DNA from: an uncultured Verrucomicrobiota bacterium
GTDB taxonomy: Bacteria; Verrucomicrobiota; Verrucomicrobiia; Opitutales; Opitutaceae
NCBI GenBank assembly: GCA_913058185.1
Contig: CAJXQX010000004.1
Coordinates: 38,941 to 102,940, forward strand
Reading direction: 5' to 3'
DNA: 64,000 nt
Both the position numbers and the translations under genes were made by a program. Positions 1 through 8,789 of this stretch are shown here, in pieces; within the stretch, counting starts at the first letter, position 1, and each line of letters begins with the position of its first letter. The notes beneath the pieces were generated by a model. The model saw nothing but the letters and a program-made list of their open reading frames with translations, ran no database searches and was not told the origin of the DNA.

Positions 1-1880
1 TGAATCAGTTCATCGAAGTTCACATCCGCAATCTCAGCGCCACCTAGCATCCGCCGAGCGACAAACTCCTGCAGGTTTCCGGCTCCACTGTTTACGGCTA
101 AGGACAAGGCTTTCTCCGCATGGTCCGGAACCATCGGTTCGAGCGCGAACCACAACATCCGCGGAATGTTCGCGTCTTCACGGTCTTCCTCTCGGGAGGC
201 CAACGCCTCCAGCAACGGCCAGCGGTCTTCAAACTCCATACGTTGCAAGACCGACGCCAAATAGAGCCGGACCACCGGCGAGCTGTCCGTCTTCGCGAGT
301 TGCGTAAACTTCGCCAACGTTGCGGCTGAAAACTCGCGGTCTTCGCCCATCAGTTGCACCGCCCAAGCCCGGCAATATTCATCCTCATGATCGAGCAACC
401 AATGAAACGCTTCCTGCCCGTCGTATCCATCGAAGTAACCGGTCACCCAGCCAGCCCACATCATACGCAGGCGTTTGCCGCTGGTCGTCGCCTGGTTGAA
501 CTGCTTCACCAGCTTTTTGTGCACTGTCCGTTTATCCAACCAGCCTTCGGCGGTGCGTTGTTGCAGCAAGGTGCGCGAATGACGCACATACCAGTCGTTG
601 GAGTGCAGCTGCATCTCCACGAGCTCCAGGTCGGATAGGTCCCGCAAATTTGGCCGTGCGATTGGAGCGACGCCTTCCGGCATGATCCGATAGATCCGAC
701 CACTGTCCGGAAAATTGATGGCGTTGCCGCAAATATCCGTATCGTGCCAATCGAGGATATACACCCCGCCCTCCGGACCGATCTCCACGCTGAACCCGAC
801 CCACGCCAAATCGTTGGTGGGCATGAAATCCTCACCATGATGACCGATATAGCCCGATCCACTGCGCGACATTTTGTCCGTCAACACCTCGTGTTGGTGG
901 ATGTTGCACATGAATAATTGATCCCGGTATTTCGCTGGAAACGTGTCGGCCAAATAGAACCGAGCACCCCCATGCGCGGAACGATGCGCGTGATCGCGGA
1001 TCGTTTTGATATCGTCGTAAATGTAGGGGTTCACGTGCTTCTTGCTCTGCTTGTGATACACCCCGCCTTGCGACACGTGGAAGAGATGCGGAATCACACA
1101 ACACGTCGCGAAACCTTGTCCCTCGTCGTTGAAATCGAAACCCCATGGGTTCGATAAACCGCGCGCAAAGATCTCGAACTCATCCTTCACCGGATGATAG
1201 CGCCAAATGCCCGCATCGATAAACTGACGCTCGTCATCACTGGCACCGGGTTTGCCCACATTCGAATTTGTGAACACGCCGTGACAACCGTAGAGCCAAC
1301 CGTCCGGTCCCCAGATGAAACTATTCAGGGTCTCATGCCGGTCATCGATCCCCCAGCCATCGAGCAACACCTCGGGTGGTCCGTCCGGCACATCGTCGCC
1401 GTTACGATCCGGAATGAAACTCAAGTTGGGAGGCGACCCAATATACACACCGCCAAACCCCACCGCGATCCCCGAGCTAAACGTGATGTCGTCGGCAAAA
1501 AGCGTCATCTTATCGAAGACGCCGTCGCCATCGGTATCGTCTAGAATCTTGATCCGGCTCACCTCTTCATACGTGTGCGAGCGGCGGTTCAGATAATTGA
1601 GGTTCTCCACCACCCACATCCGACCCCGGTCATCGAAGCAGAACGCAATGGGTTCCGCGAGGTCGGGCTCCGCCGCGAATATGGACACCTCAAACCCCTC
1701 CGGGATATCCATCTTGGCGACGGCTTCGGTGGGAGTGAGAAACGGCGCGTTACTTGTTTTCGCTTCCTGCGCAAACGCGGCAGATGCGAAGCTCAACGCC
1801 AGCGCTAGCGCCGTCAGGGCGCTGCGGCTGTGATTTGATTTTGAAGTAAAAGAGATCATTGGATTCAGGGTAAAATTCAT
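1..1880 (-). CDS. PVC-type beta-propeller dehydrogenase-like secreted protein (C-terminus off the left edge)
   Basis: Reading leftward from ATG 1880 the frame stays open to base 1, giving about 626 residues of an unfinished protein. A signal peptide (hydrophobic stretch near residues 22-37, ending AAFAQ) is followed by a propeller typical of the 'PVC-type membrane-bound dehydrogenase' proteins of Planctomycetes and Verrucomicrobia. Visible motifs are FDDRGRMWVVENLNY, a Ca-binding-like DTDGDGVFD loop, WGPDGWLYGCHG and FPDSGRIYRI. After about residue 420 helical HEAT-like repeats begin (DKRTVHKKLVKQF, RLYLASVLQRMEF). Family members usually end in a C-type cytochrome domain, which would lie outside the window. 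The start is chosen because ATG overlaps the upstream stop (ATGA, 1877-1880) and GGAG lies 8 bases upstream; an internal Met at 1859 is the alternative. Substrate unknown; probably periplasmic sugar or polyol oxidation. Confidence 0.85.
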   Translation of the reverse strand, partial: MNFTLNPMISFTSKSNHSRSALTALALALSFASAAFAQEAKTSNAPFLTPTEAVAKMDIPEGFEVSIFAAEPDLAEPIAFCFDDRGRMWVVENLNYLNRRSHTYEEVSRIKILDDTDGDGVFDKMTLFADDITFSSGIAVGFGGVYIGSPPNLSFIPDRNGDDVPDGPPEVLLDGWGIDDRHETLNSFIWGPDGWLYGCHGVFTNSNVGKPGASDDERQFIDAGIWRYHPVKDEFEIFARGLSNPWGFDFNDEGQGFATCCVIPHLFHVSQGGVYHKQSKKHVNPYIYDDIKTIRDHAHRSAHGGARFYLADTFPAKYRDQLFMCNIHQHEVLTDKMSRSGSGYIGHHGEDFMPTNDLAWVGFSVEIGPEGGVYILDWHDTDICGNAINFPDSGRIYRIMPEGVAPIARPNLRDLSDLELVEMQLHSNDWYVRHSRTLLQQRTAEGWLDKRTVHKKLVKQFNQATTSGKRLRMMWAGWVTGYFDGYDGQEAFHWLLDHEDEYCRAWAVQLMGEDREFSAATLAKFTQLAKTDSSPVVRLYLASVLQRMEFEDRWPLLEALASREEDREDANIPRMLWFALEPMVPDHAEKALSLAVNSGAGNLQEFVARRMLGGAEIADVNFDELI

Positions 1881-3898
1881 GGGGTAAACTCCACTTGTTC
1901 GGTCGTTTTCAAATACTCGATCAAATGAACTACTTGGTTGTCATTCATGGTCGACAGTAGACCTTCCGGCATCATGGAAATGTCTGATGTCACTCGTGAC
2001 GCCAGATCACCCGCGGCAATCACGTGCTTTTGTCCCACCGCATTGAGGGTAAGGCGTTGGGTATCTTCCGCGACGATCGTCCCCACCAGCACGCGGCCAT
2101 CCTTTAGGGTGAGTGTGACCATTTTGTAGCTATCCGGAATATCGTCACTGGGGTCCAAAATATTGAGCAAGATATAATCAAGATCCGCTCGATTCGATCC
2201 GGTCAGATCCGGGCCAATCTCGCCCCCTTTCCCATACAACACATGGCAGGCTCCACAGGTCCGTTCGTAAATTTCACGACCAGTAAATAGGTTCGCGCGT
2301 TTCACCCGATCCGAAGTGAGTAACTTCTGATATTTGGTAAATAAGACGCTCTTGTCCTCGGTCATTTCACCCACTTCTCCATAAACGGCGGTGAACGATT
2401 CCCCCAAAAGCGACTCCATCGCCCGGGCCGCATGAGTTGGAATATCGCGCTTCGAAATTTGCCCCGACCTCACGGCGCCGACCAACGATTCCGCCGTCTT
2501 CTTGCGCGTCGCTAACGTCTCCACCACTGCCCGCCGCGAAAGCTCTGGCAGCGCAGGGTAGGATTCCAACAACTGCGACGTCGCGCTCGGGTGCGCCACC
2601 GCGCCCATCGCTCGGATCACATCGATTTGTAGCGCTTCATCATTCAGCAGCCCCTCGAGCGTTTCGCCCAAGTTGGGATGCAACTGCGCCACCAATACCC
2701 TCAGCGAAGCCTGCCGATCGGCCAACGGTGCGCCTCGATCAATCAATCGAGCCAACGCTCTTTCCGCCGCCCGGTCATCCCCGAAGATCTGCGCCACTTC
2801 CTCCGCCAGCAAACGCACCGCTTGATCACCGCTCTGTAATAATTTCTCTCCCGCTTCCTCCCACATCGCCGGAGCCGCGACATCACGCCTGCCGGCCAAT
2901 CCATCGCGCATGCCTTGCAGCAATCGCAACTGCACCGCCGCGTCATCGGTTTGATTCAAAGCCTTGGCCAACAAATCAAGAGCCGCCTCTTCGCGATTCA
3001 TCGTCGTGAAGGCCACGCCACTGTAATCCTCCCACTGCGCGTTCATCTTATTCGCATCTAGTTCACCGCCGTAGACCACGAGTTGGTGACGGTAAACCGC
3101 GGTCTCACCTTCTTTGATCTCCCAATCACCCATTCGGGCCGGAGCGGGACCAATTCCCATTTGTCCATCGACACGCCAGGCTTGAGGGAAATTGCGGTTC
3201 TCCGGATGATCCAGCACCGCAATATGACCCCAGTCGTCGCGTCCTTCGATGTCCATGCCCACATCCACCCAACTCGCCCGCTGCCCTTCCCCTTCGGCAT
3301 TCACCTGTCCGGCGCTGTTTACCACTCGGCCCTTGGTAAAACCCCGTTTCCAGGGCATGCGAATAAACAGTCCTCCATATTTATATTCCGCCATCGCGAG
3401 ATCGACCACCGCCCGACCCGACCAAGTTAGGTCCAACAGATATTGACCGCCCGTCGCCCGCATCGTCCAACGCTGCGTTTCAATCATCACCGGTGAACTC
3501 GCCTCGTCATTCAATTCATAAACCGTCTCCCACGTCACGACGTCACCGGCAGCCTCAATCACCCGATAGCTATCTCGGCTCCAATAACCCTCCGCCGGAT
3601 GATGGAAGTAGTCGCGCCCATTGATCCGTGTAAACCCCCAATAGATTCCCGTCTGATGCAAGTGATGCCCCGGACTGTATTCTGTCAAAATTCCGTTCCC
3701 GTCGGGCGCCACCATCGGATGCAAATAAGGCCGGTGATCAGCCCGCGCCGCCTGCACCAAAATCGCCTCAGCTCCGCCTTCACGGAAAACCGAAATCGTC
3801 TGGGCATCCCCATCCTGCACCACCCGCAGCCCGTCCGCCTGAGCAACCGCAGCAAACAATCCTAATATCCCAATAGTCCTTAGTATCATCATAATCAT
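1877..3898 (-). CDS. DUF6807 (PmoA-like) protein with C-terminal cytochrome c domain
   Basis: Secreted two-part protein. The N-terminal half (to about residue 320) resembles DUF6807/PmoA-family proteins (GHHLHQTGIYWGF, DDWGHIAVLDHPENR). A HEAT-like helical middle follows, and the end is the Planctomycete/Verrucomicrobia haem-binding domain with CGACH about 126 residues from the C-terminus and a possible Met ligand in SMMPEG. The open frame could start at 3958, but the first 20 residues would then be Arg/Lys/Ser/Thr-rich sequence encoded by a hexanucleotide repeat tract. ATG 3898 gives a clean signal peptide (MIMMILRTIGILGLFAAVAQA) and has a purine-rich GTAAGAGTAAGAAA stretch just before it, so it is preferred. 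Its stop overlaps the next gene (ATGA). A role in periplasmic electron transfer coupled to sugar oxidation is inferred only. Confidence 0.85.
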   Translation of the reverse strand: MIMMILRTIGILGLFAAVAQADGLRVVQDGDAQTISVFREGGAEAILVQAARADHRPYLHPMVAPDGNGILTEYSPGHHLHQTGIYWGFTRINGRDYFHHPAEGYWSRDSYRVIEAAGDVVTWETVYELNDEASSPVMIETQRWTMRATGGQYLLDLTWSGRAVVDLAMAEYKYGGLFIRMPWKRGFTKGRVVNSAGQVNAEGEGQRASWVDVGMDIEGRDDWGHIAVLDHPENRNFPQAWRVDGQMGIGPAPARMGDWEIKEGETAVYRHQLVVYGGELDANKMNAQWEDYSGVAFTTMNREEAALDLLAKALNQTDDAAVQLRLLQGMRDGLAGRRDVAAPAMWEEAGEKLLQSGDQAVRLLAEEVAQIFGDDRAAERALARLIDRGAPLADRQASLRVLVAQLHPNLGETLEGLLNDEALQIDVIRAMGAVAHPSATSQLLESYPALPELSRRAVVETLATRKKTAESLVGAVRSGQISKRDIPTHAARAMESLLGESFTAVYGEVGEMTEDKSVLFTKYQKLLTSDRVKRANLFTGREIYERTCGACHVLYGKGGEIGPDLTGSNRADLDYILLNILDPSDDIPDSYKMVTLTLKDGRVLVGTIVAEDTQRLTLNAVGQKHVIAAGDLASRVTSDISMMPEGLLSTMNDNQVVHLIEYLKTTEQVEFTP

Positions 3899-3958
3899 TT
3901 TCTTACTCTTACTCTTACTCGTTCTCGTTCTCAAAAATCCTGCCTCTAAGCGTTTCAT
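3899..3958 (-). repeat. Hexanucleotide-repeat leader, copy 1 (GAACGA/GAGTAA tract)
   Basis: Between the sulfatase stop (3960-3962) and the DUF6807 start lies a 60-base element. On the minus strand it reads a core with GAGGCAGGATTTTT, then GAGAACGAGAACGAG, then three GTAAGA units ending at the ATG. The same core and GAACGA tract occur at 13461-13530. It keeps an open frame from 3958, so it could add an 11-residue RTRTSKSKSKK-type tail to the N-terminus. It also looks like an expanded Shine-Dalgarno-like purine tract. Confidence 0.7.
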
Positions 3959-3959
3959 C

Positions 3960-5540
3960 CTAATTCAGCCCTCCGTCATAATCAGGATTCGGCCCCGGCA
4001 TGCGAGCTCCCACCGAGTCTCTCCAAGCATGTAATTTCGCCCGCAACTCAACGGCTTTCTCGGGCTGCGTTTGGGCCAGGTCGTGCTGTTCGCCGATATC
4101 GTTCTTCAGATCAAACAACTGCACGGTGTCGTTTTCAAAATACTCCAGCAATTTAAAATCTCCGGCGCGAATCGCCCCCGCAGGGCTCTGCATGCCGTGA
4201 TTACTGTAGTGCGGAAAGTGCCAGAAAATTGCCTCGCGATCGAATCCGTCGCTTCCGGTCACCAGCGGCGCCAAACTCACGCCATCACGATGTTGTTTGG
4301 GCATCGCAGGCAAACCTGCCATCTCCAAGATCGTCGGATAAAAATCGGTGCTGATGATCGGCTCATCCACCACGCTTCCCGACTGCCCGTGGCCGGGCCA
4401 CTTCACGATGCACGGCACCCGAATCCCTCCTTCGTAGAGCCAACCCTTGGCTCCGCGCAGCGGGAGATTCGACGTCGAGAACGCACGGTCGAGCTGCGCT
4501 TCAGTAATGCTCCGGGTTGGGTTACCCAGATTCATCCCCGACATGCCGCCGTTATCGGCGAAGAAAATCACCACGGTGTCGTCGGCGAGACCGAGTGATT
4601 CGAGTTTCGTCAAGATGCGACCCAAGCTTTGATCAATCGCTTCCACCATGCCGGCAAACTCCACGTTATCTTGATGCTGTTTGATTTTCACGGTGCGCTG
4701 CGGCAGCACTTTGTAGCCGGCGTAGGCCTCATCTTCAATGAGTTCATCGAGCTCAGCGCGGCTCAACGGGTTCGCGTCATCCGGATTTCCCTCCAACACA
4801 AATCGGTCCGTCGTCGAAGCAGGGTTTACCTTTAGTTTCGCTTGATACTTCTCGACCAAATCTCCGCGGCCTTCGATCGGATCATGCACCGCAAAATGGG
4901 CCATGTAGAGGAAGAAGGGTTGGTCCTGGTTTCGCTCCATAAAACAGAGCGCTTCCTCGGTCAGCCGATCCGTGAGATACTCTCCTTCCGGCCCCTCGAG
5001 TCCGTCCAAATTATAAGGCGCATAAAACGTGCGATTTGGCGCACCTCGACTCCAATTTTGCGGCGCATGCTCGTCAAAGCCATGGGCGTCAGGGGTGGAG
5101 GGCGCCTCACCTAGATGCCACTTGCCCAGCGCAGCGGTTCGATAACCGTGGGACTGCATCGCCTCTGCCAACGTCGTCTCCTCAAAGGCCAGCTGCTGCA
5201 CACTGGGCACGTTCTTCAGCTTCTGAAACGGAAAATCTCGCCGACCGCGTAACCAATCCGACAGCCCCGTTCGAGCCGGATATTTTCCGGTCAAAATACT
5301 CGATCGCGTCGGCGAGCACACGTGACACGCCGCATAGGCTGACGTGAATTTTACGCCCTCTTGGGTGAAACGATCGATATGCGGAGTCTCATAAAATGTG
5401 CTTCCAAAGCTACCGACATCCGCCCAGCCCAAATCGTCCACGAGAAAAAAGACTACGTTAGGCGGACGAGCCTCCAGCGCGGTGGTCAACATAAGACCTA
5501 GCGTCAGCAGCGAAAATGAGGAGATGCGGTTTTTTTTCAT
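3960..5540 (-). CDS. Type I sulfatase (S1 family), secreted
   Basis: 526-residue formylglycine-dependent sulfatase. It has a signal peptide (residues 1-24), the metal-binding VDDLG at about 34-38, and the maturation motif CSPTR at 75-79 followed by LTGKYPARTG. GKWHLG is near 140 and the second metal site FADNGG near 330. It belongs to the arylsulfatase A/N-acetylgalactosamine sulfatase-like branch. Cys-type motif, so it needs FGE or an anaerobic maturase, neither encoded here. Its C-terminal LFDLKNDIGEQHDL resembles the sulfatase relic at 45355-45535. The start overlaps the upstream sulfatase stop (5537-5540, ATGA), indicating translational coupling. Substrate not predictable from sequence alone. 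Confidence 0.95.
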   Translation of the reverse strand: MKKNRISSFSLLTLGLMLTTALEARPPNVVFFLVDDLGWADVGSFGSTFYETPHIDRFTQEGVKFTSAYAACHVCSPTRSSILTGKYPARTGLSDWLRGRRDFPFQKLKNVPSVQQLAFEETTLAEAMQSHGYRTAALGKWHLGEAPSTPDAHGFDEHAPQNWSRGAPNRTFYAPYNLDGLEGPEGEYLTDRLTEEALCFMERNQDQPFFLYMAHFAVHDPIEGRGDLVEKYQAKLKVNPASTTDRFVLEGNPDDANPLSRAELDELIEDEAYAGYKVLPQRTVKIKQHQDNVEFAGMVEAIDQSLGRILTKLESLGLADDTVVIFFADNGGMSGMNLGNPTRSITEAQLDRAFSTSNLPLRGAKGWLYEGGIRVPCIVKWPGHGQSGSVVDEPIISTDFYPTILEMAGLPAMPKQHRDGVSLAPLVTGSDGFDREAIFWHFPHYSNHGMQSPAGAIRAGDFKLLEYFENDTVQLFDLKNDIGEQHDLAQTQPEKAVELRAKLHAWRDSVGARMPGPNPDYDGGLN

Positions 5541-6937
5541 GGATCGAGGGGTCGGCGGTTTTCCGCGGGCAACGCACGCTTCAGCTTCGCAATCACTCCG
5601 GCATGTTGCGACTGACTGGCGAGGTTATGCCATTCGTTGGGATCGTTGGAATGATCGTAGAGTTCTTCACCGCCGTCTTCGTAGCGAATGTAGCGCCACC
5701 GTTCGGTGCGCACGGCGTGATTCTGATAGCCGAAGGTCGTCAACACCGGTCGCGTCCACTCGCGTTGAGGGTCGCGCAGCAAGGGCACCAAACTCTGCCC
5801 ATCGAGCCCTTCGCGCGCAGGAACCACGCAGAGTTCAATCAACGTGGGATAAAGATCGATGAGGCTAACCATACGCGCACTCCGTTGACCCCGTCCGAGA
5901 CCGTCCGGTGTCGTGATGATCAGCGGCGTGCGGGTGGTGGTTTCCCACAGAGCATGCTTCCGCCAGTGCTGCTTCTCGCCGAGGTGCCAACCGTGGTCTC
6001 CCCACAATACGATGATGGTGTTATCGGCGTGAGGGCTGCGGTCCAGGGCGTCGAGTAGCCGACCGATTTGGGCATCCACAAAACTGATCGTCGCGAGATA
6101 ACTCTGCACCGCATGCGACCACTGGCCGTGTTTCAGCACGATGTCATGGTCTTCCCCCAACGTCGCAAAATTTCGGGCGTTCGAAACATCGTGCACCTCC
6201 CGGGCGAATCGTTGGCCCCACTCCGGCAGGTCGTCTCGGTCATGGTCCAACGTATCCGGTAATACAATACTCTCAATCGGATGCAGGTCGAAATATTTTT
6301 GCGGCGCATACCATGGCAGGTGCGGTTTCGTAAATCCGCAGGCGAGGAAGAACGGTTGGTCGACGGGTTTGCCCAGCTCGTCGATCGTCCAATTTACCAC
6401 TTTGCCGTCATACATGTCATCGTCGTCGCCCGCGACCGCTCCCCACGGTGCCCAGGGTGAGTCCGGCGGGTCGATGGGCTGCGAGCGGATGCGCTCCGGC
6501 TTGTGGTAATAATCCCAGGCGTCCACGTCGCCTTCCCGGCCCGCGCCATGAAAAATCTTCCCCCCGCCTTTCGCGGTGTATCCATTGGCGCGTAGATGAG
6601 CCATGAGCGTGACCGCATCGGGCAGCTTGTCCCGTAGCTGCTCACCATTGCCATACACGCCGGAGTTCGACGGCTGGATGCCGGTCAACAAACTGATCCG
6701 CGACGGATTGCAAAGCGGCGCGGAGCAATAAGCCCGCGTGAATGATACCCCGCGTTGCGCGAGCCGATCAATGTTGGGCGTCTTCGCCTGCGGATGTCCG
6801 TCCAGATGGCCGACCCAATCATTGAGATCGTCCACCGCAATGAAGAGCACGTTGGGTTTCTCCGCTGCACTCGCCAGCCCGACGGCCCAAAATAGGGCCA
6901 CCAAACTACGAGGAATTTTTAAGTTCAATATCATCAA
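5537..6937 (-). CDS. Iduronate-2-sulfatase-like S1 sulfatase
   Basis: 466 residues. Signal peptide 1-24 (ending GLASAAE), VDDLNDW at about 35-41, maturation motif CNPSR at 76-80 followed by LTGIQPSNSG, KGGGKIFHG, then LPWYAPQKYFD and WGDHGWHLGEKQHW. VDDLND, the KIFH segment and the GDHGWHLGE block are characteristic of the iduronate-2-sulfatase-like branch (family knowledge), which acts on 2-O-sulfated uronic acids or other 2-O-sulfated sugars. It lies 6 bases downstream of the 6944-8758 gene and overlaps 3960-5540 by ATGA, so it is in the middle of the same operon. Length is normal for the family and no defect is seen. Confidence 0.94.
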   Translation of the reverse strand: MMILNLKIPRSLVALFWAVGLASAAEKPNVLFIAVDDLNDWVGHLDGHPQAKTPNIDRLAQRGVSFTRAYCSAPLCNPSRISLLTGIQPSNSGVYGNGEQLRDKLPDAVTLMAHLRANGYTAKGGGKIFHGAGREGDVDAWDYYHKPERIRSQPIDPPDSPWAPWGAVAGDDDDMYDGKVVNWTIDELGKPVDQPFFLACGFTKPHLPWYAPQKYFDLHPIESIVLPDTLDHDRDDLPEWGQRFAREVHDVSNARNFATLGEDHDIVLKHGQWSHAVQSYLATISFVDAQIGRLLDALDRSPHADNTIIVLWGDHGWHLGEKQHWRKHALWETTTRTPLIITTPDGLGRGQRSARMVSLIDLYPTLIELCVVPAREGLDGQSLVPLLRDPQREWTRPVLTTFGYQNHAVRTERWRYIRYEDGGEELYDHSNDPNEWHNLASQSQHAGVIAKLKRALPAENRRPLDP

Positions 6938-6943
6938 TTTTAA

Positions 6944-8758
6944 TTACTTCCGGGTCACATAAACATAGTAGGAACCGAGAATAACATCATCGCCCCGAAA
7001 CCACGTGTGCAGCGCCACGGGACCTTCCTCGAGAGTGGCCGTAAACGTCACCGCCGTATCCTCCGGCTTCACACGCTGCTGATAACTTCCCGAACCGTAA
7101 CTACGGGTCCGACTGACCTCTTCCGTGTGATGATGGTCACTCAGGTATAGATTCGCGAAGTTGATGGCCAGACCGCCTCGACCGTCCTCGGCTGGAGCGG
7201 ATAGCGGCCGATCAATCTCGCGCGGCCAGCGTCGCATTTCGAATTCGTATTCACCCGCCTCCGCCACCTCGAGCATCCAATAACCCGCCTTCTGTTGGCC
7301 GATGCGAATCTGGCGCTGTTGATCGACAAACACATCCAACCACTCGCAGGCGGTGAGCCGGGCCGGGTTTTCGTGATCACTTCCGACCACGACCCGCTGC
7401 ACCTCATTCGCAATCAGCCCGACTTCATCCCACCAATCGTGAAGATGCTTACGCATGTGCGCGAGGACCTCGGGATTTTTGGCAATCACATTGGTCTGTT
7501 GCAGTGGATCAGATTTCAAATCGTAGAGTTCCCGATCTTCCAGCAAGCGCCAGCGCTTCCACAAGACCGCCGAACCGGAGCGCGTCATCAGAGACTCCGC
7601 ATAGGGCGTGGGATAATTCACAAACCCCGGCATGCGGCTGTAGTTGATCACCAGCGTCCGATCCGCGGATACCTCGGCCTCGCCCCGTAGGACAGGCGCC
7701 AAACTCATCCCGTCAAACTCACGTTCAGTCTCGATTCCGCAAAGCTCGAGCAACGTCGGTAAAATATCCTGCACCTGAGTCAGCTCTTCCACCACTCCCG
7801 GCGCGGCCAGTCCCCCATTGGGCCAACTGACAAAACACGGCACTCGATGGCCGCCTTCCCAGAGCTGGGTCTTCGACCCAAACATGCCAGCGTTGTAATA
7901 TCGCTGCCCAAACGTGCTGCCGTTATCCGTTTGGAAAATTAGAATGGTATCGTCGCGCAACCCCTCGGTTTCGAGAAAATCCAACAACGCGCCCATGTTG
8001 GTATCGATGTTGCGCACCATACCGAGATAGCTCGCCAGACTCTTCCTCAGGGCATCCGACAGGTGAGCGAATTCCGGCTGCGCCAACACCTCCGCCAACA
8101 CCGCTTGATCCCCTGGTTTCGCGACCAGGGGTCCATGAGGTGTATTGGTGGCGATGTAGGCGAGGAACGGTTCACCCGCTGCCGCTGACTGTTTCATGAA
8201 ACGCTTCGCTTCACCAAAAAAGATATCCGTGCAGTAGCCTTCGTAAGCCTGGAGCTCACCGTTGTGCGTGTAAGTGTCGTCGTAGTAATCATTCCCCCAA
8301 TAGTCCGGCACCGAACCAATGTGAGACGAGGGAAACCACACCGTCTCATCGAAACCACGATCCTCCGGCCGGAAGGGATAATTCGACCCCAAGTGCCACT
8401 TGCCAAACAACCCCGTCGCGTAACCCGCGCCAGAAAAGAAGTTGGCCATCGTCGGAACCTCGGGCCGAAGCAACGCCCGTCCACTGCTCACATTAATCGC
8501 GCCATTTCGCGCCGCGTCCAAACCTGTCATCAATTGACCGCGCGTCGGTGCACACATGGGCGAGACATGGTAGTCTTCGAACCGAATGCTCTCGGCGTGA
8601 AGCCGATCCAAATGCGGCGTCTCCAAGGCTGGATTGCCATGCGCCGAAAGCTCCGGATACCCCTGATCATCTGTCATCACGATAATGACGTTGGGTCGCT
8701 TGGCTAGGACCGCCGTGGCGAGTAAGCTTACGATAAGGAAAGTAACGAAGGATTTCAT
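6944..8758 (-). CDS. S1 sulfatase with C-terminal beta-sandwich-like extension
   Basis: 604 residues. Signal peptide 1-19, MTDDQGYPE at 28-36, maturation motif CAPTR at 69-73 followed by LMTGLDAARNGA, GKWHLGSNYPFRPEDRGF and FQTDNGSTFG. The catalytic domain ends near residue 460. The remaining roughly 140 residues (TACEWLDVFVDQQRQ..., YWMLEVAEAGEYEF, ending YVYVTRK) look like an all-beta accessory module with repeated short strands, as seen in some marine arylsulfatases. Its function (carbohydrate contact or stability) is inferred. It is separated by 31 bases from 8790-10466 upstream. Confidence 0.94.
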   Translation of the reverse strand: MKSFVTFLIVSLLATAVLAKRPNVIIVMTDDQGYPELSAHGNPALETPHLDRLHAESIRFEDYHVSPMCAPTRGQLMTGLDAARNGAINVSSGRALLRPEVPTMANFFSGAGYATGLFGKWHLGSNYPFRPEDRGFDETVWFPSSHIGSVPDYWGNDYYDDTYTHNGELQAYEGYCTDIFFGEAKRFMKQSAAAGEPFLAYIATNTPHGPLVAKPGDQAVLAEVLAQPEFAHLSDALRKSLASYLGMVRNIDTNMGALLDFLETEGLRDDTILIFQTDNGSTFGQRYYNAGMFGSKTQLWEGGHRVPCFVSWPNGGLAAPGVVEELTQVQDILPTLLELCGIETEREFDGMSLAPVLRGEAEVSADRTLVINYSRMPGFVNYPTPYAESLMTRSGSAVLWKRWRLLEDRELYDLKSDPLQQTNVIAKNPEVLAHMRKHLHDWWDEVGLIANEVQRVVVGSDHENPARLTACEWLDVFVDQQRQIRIGQQKAGYWMLEVAEAGEYEFEMRRWPREIDRPLSAPAEDGRGGLAINFANLYLSDHHHTEEVSRTRSYGSGSYQQRVKPEDTAVTFTATLEEGPVALHTWFRGDDVILGSYYVYVTRK

Positions 8759-8789
8759 CAGGGGTATATTGGTTGAGTCGTTTGAGGCA

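Noticed and set aside
3901..3935. CRISPR-like array from the regular repeats at 3899 and 13461
   Set aside because: Units are six bases without spacers, so this is a simple-sequence tract. No CRISPR array or cas gene was found in the window.
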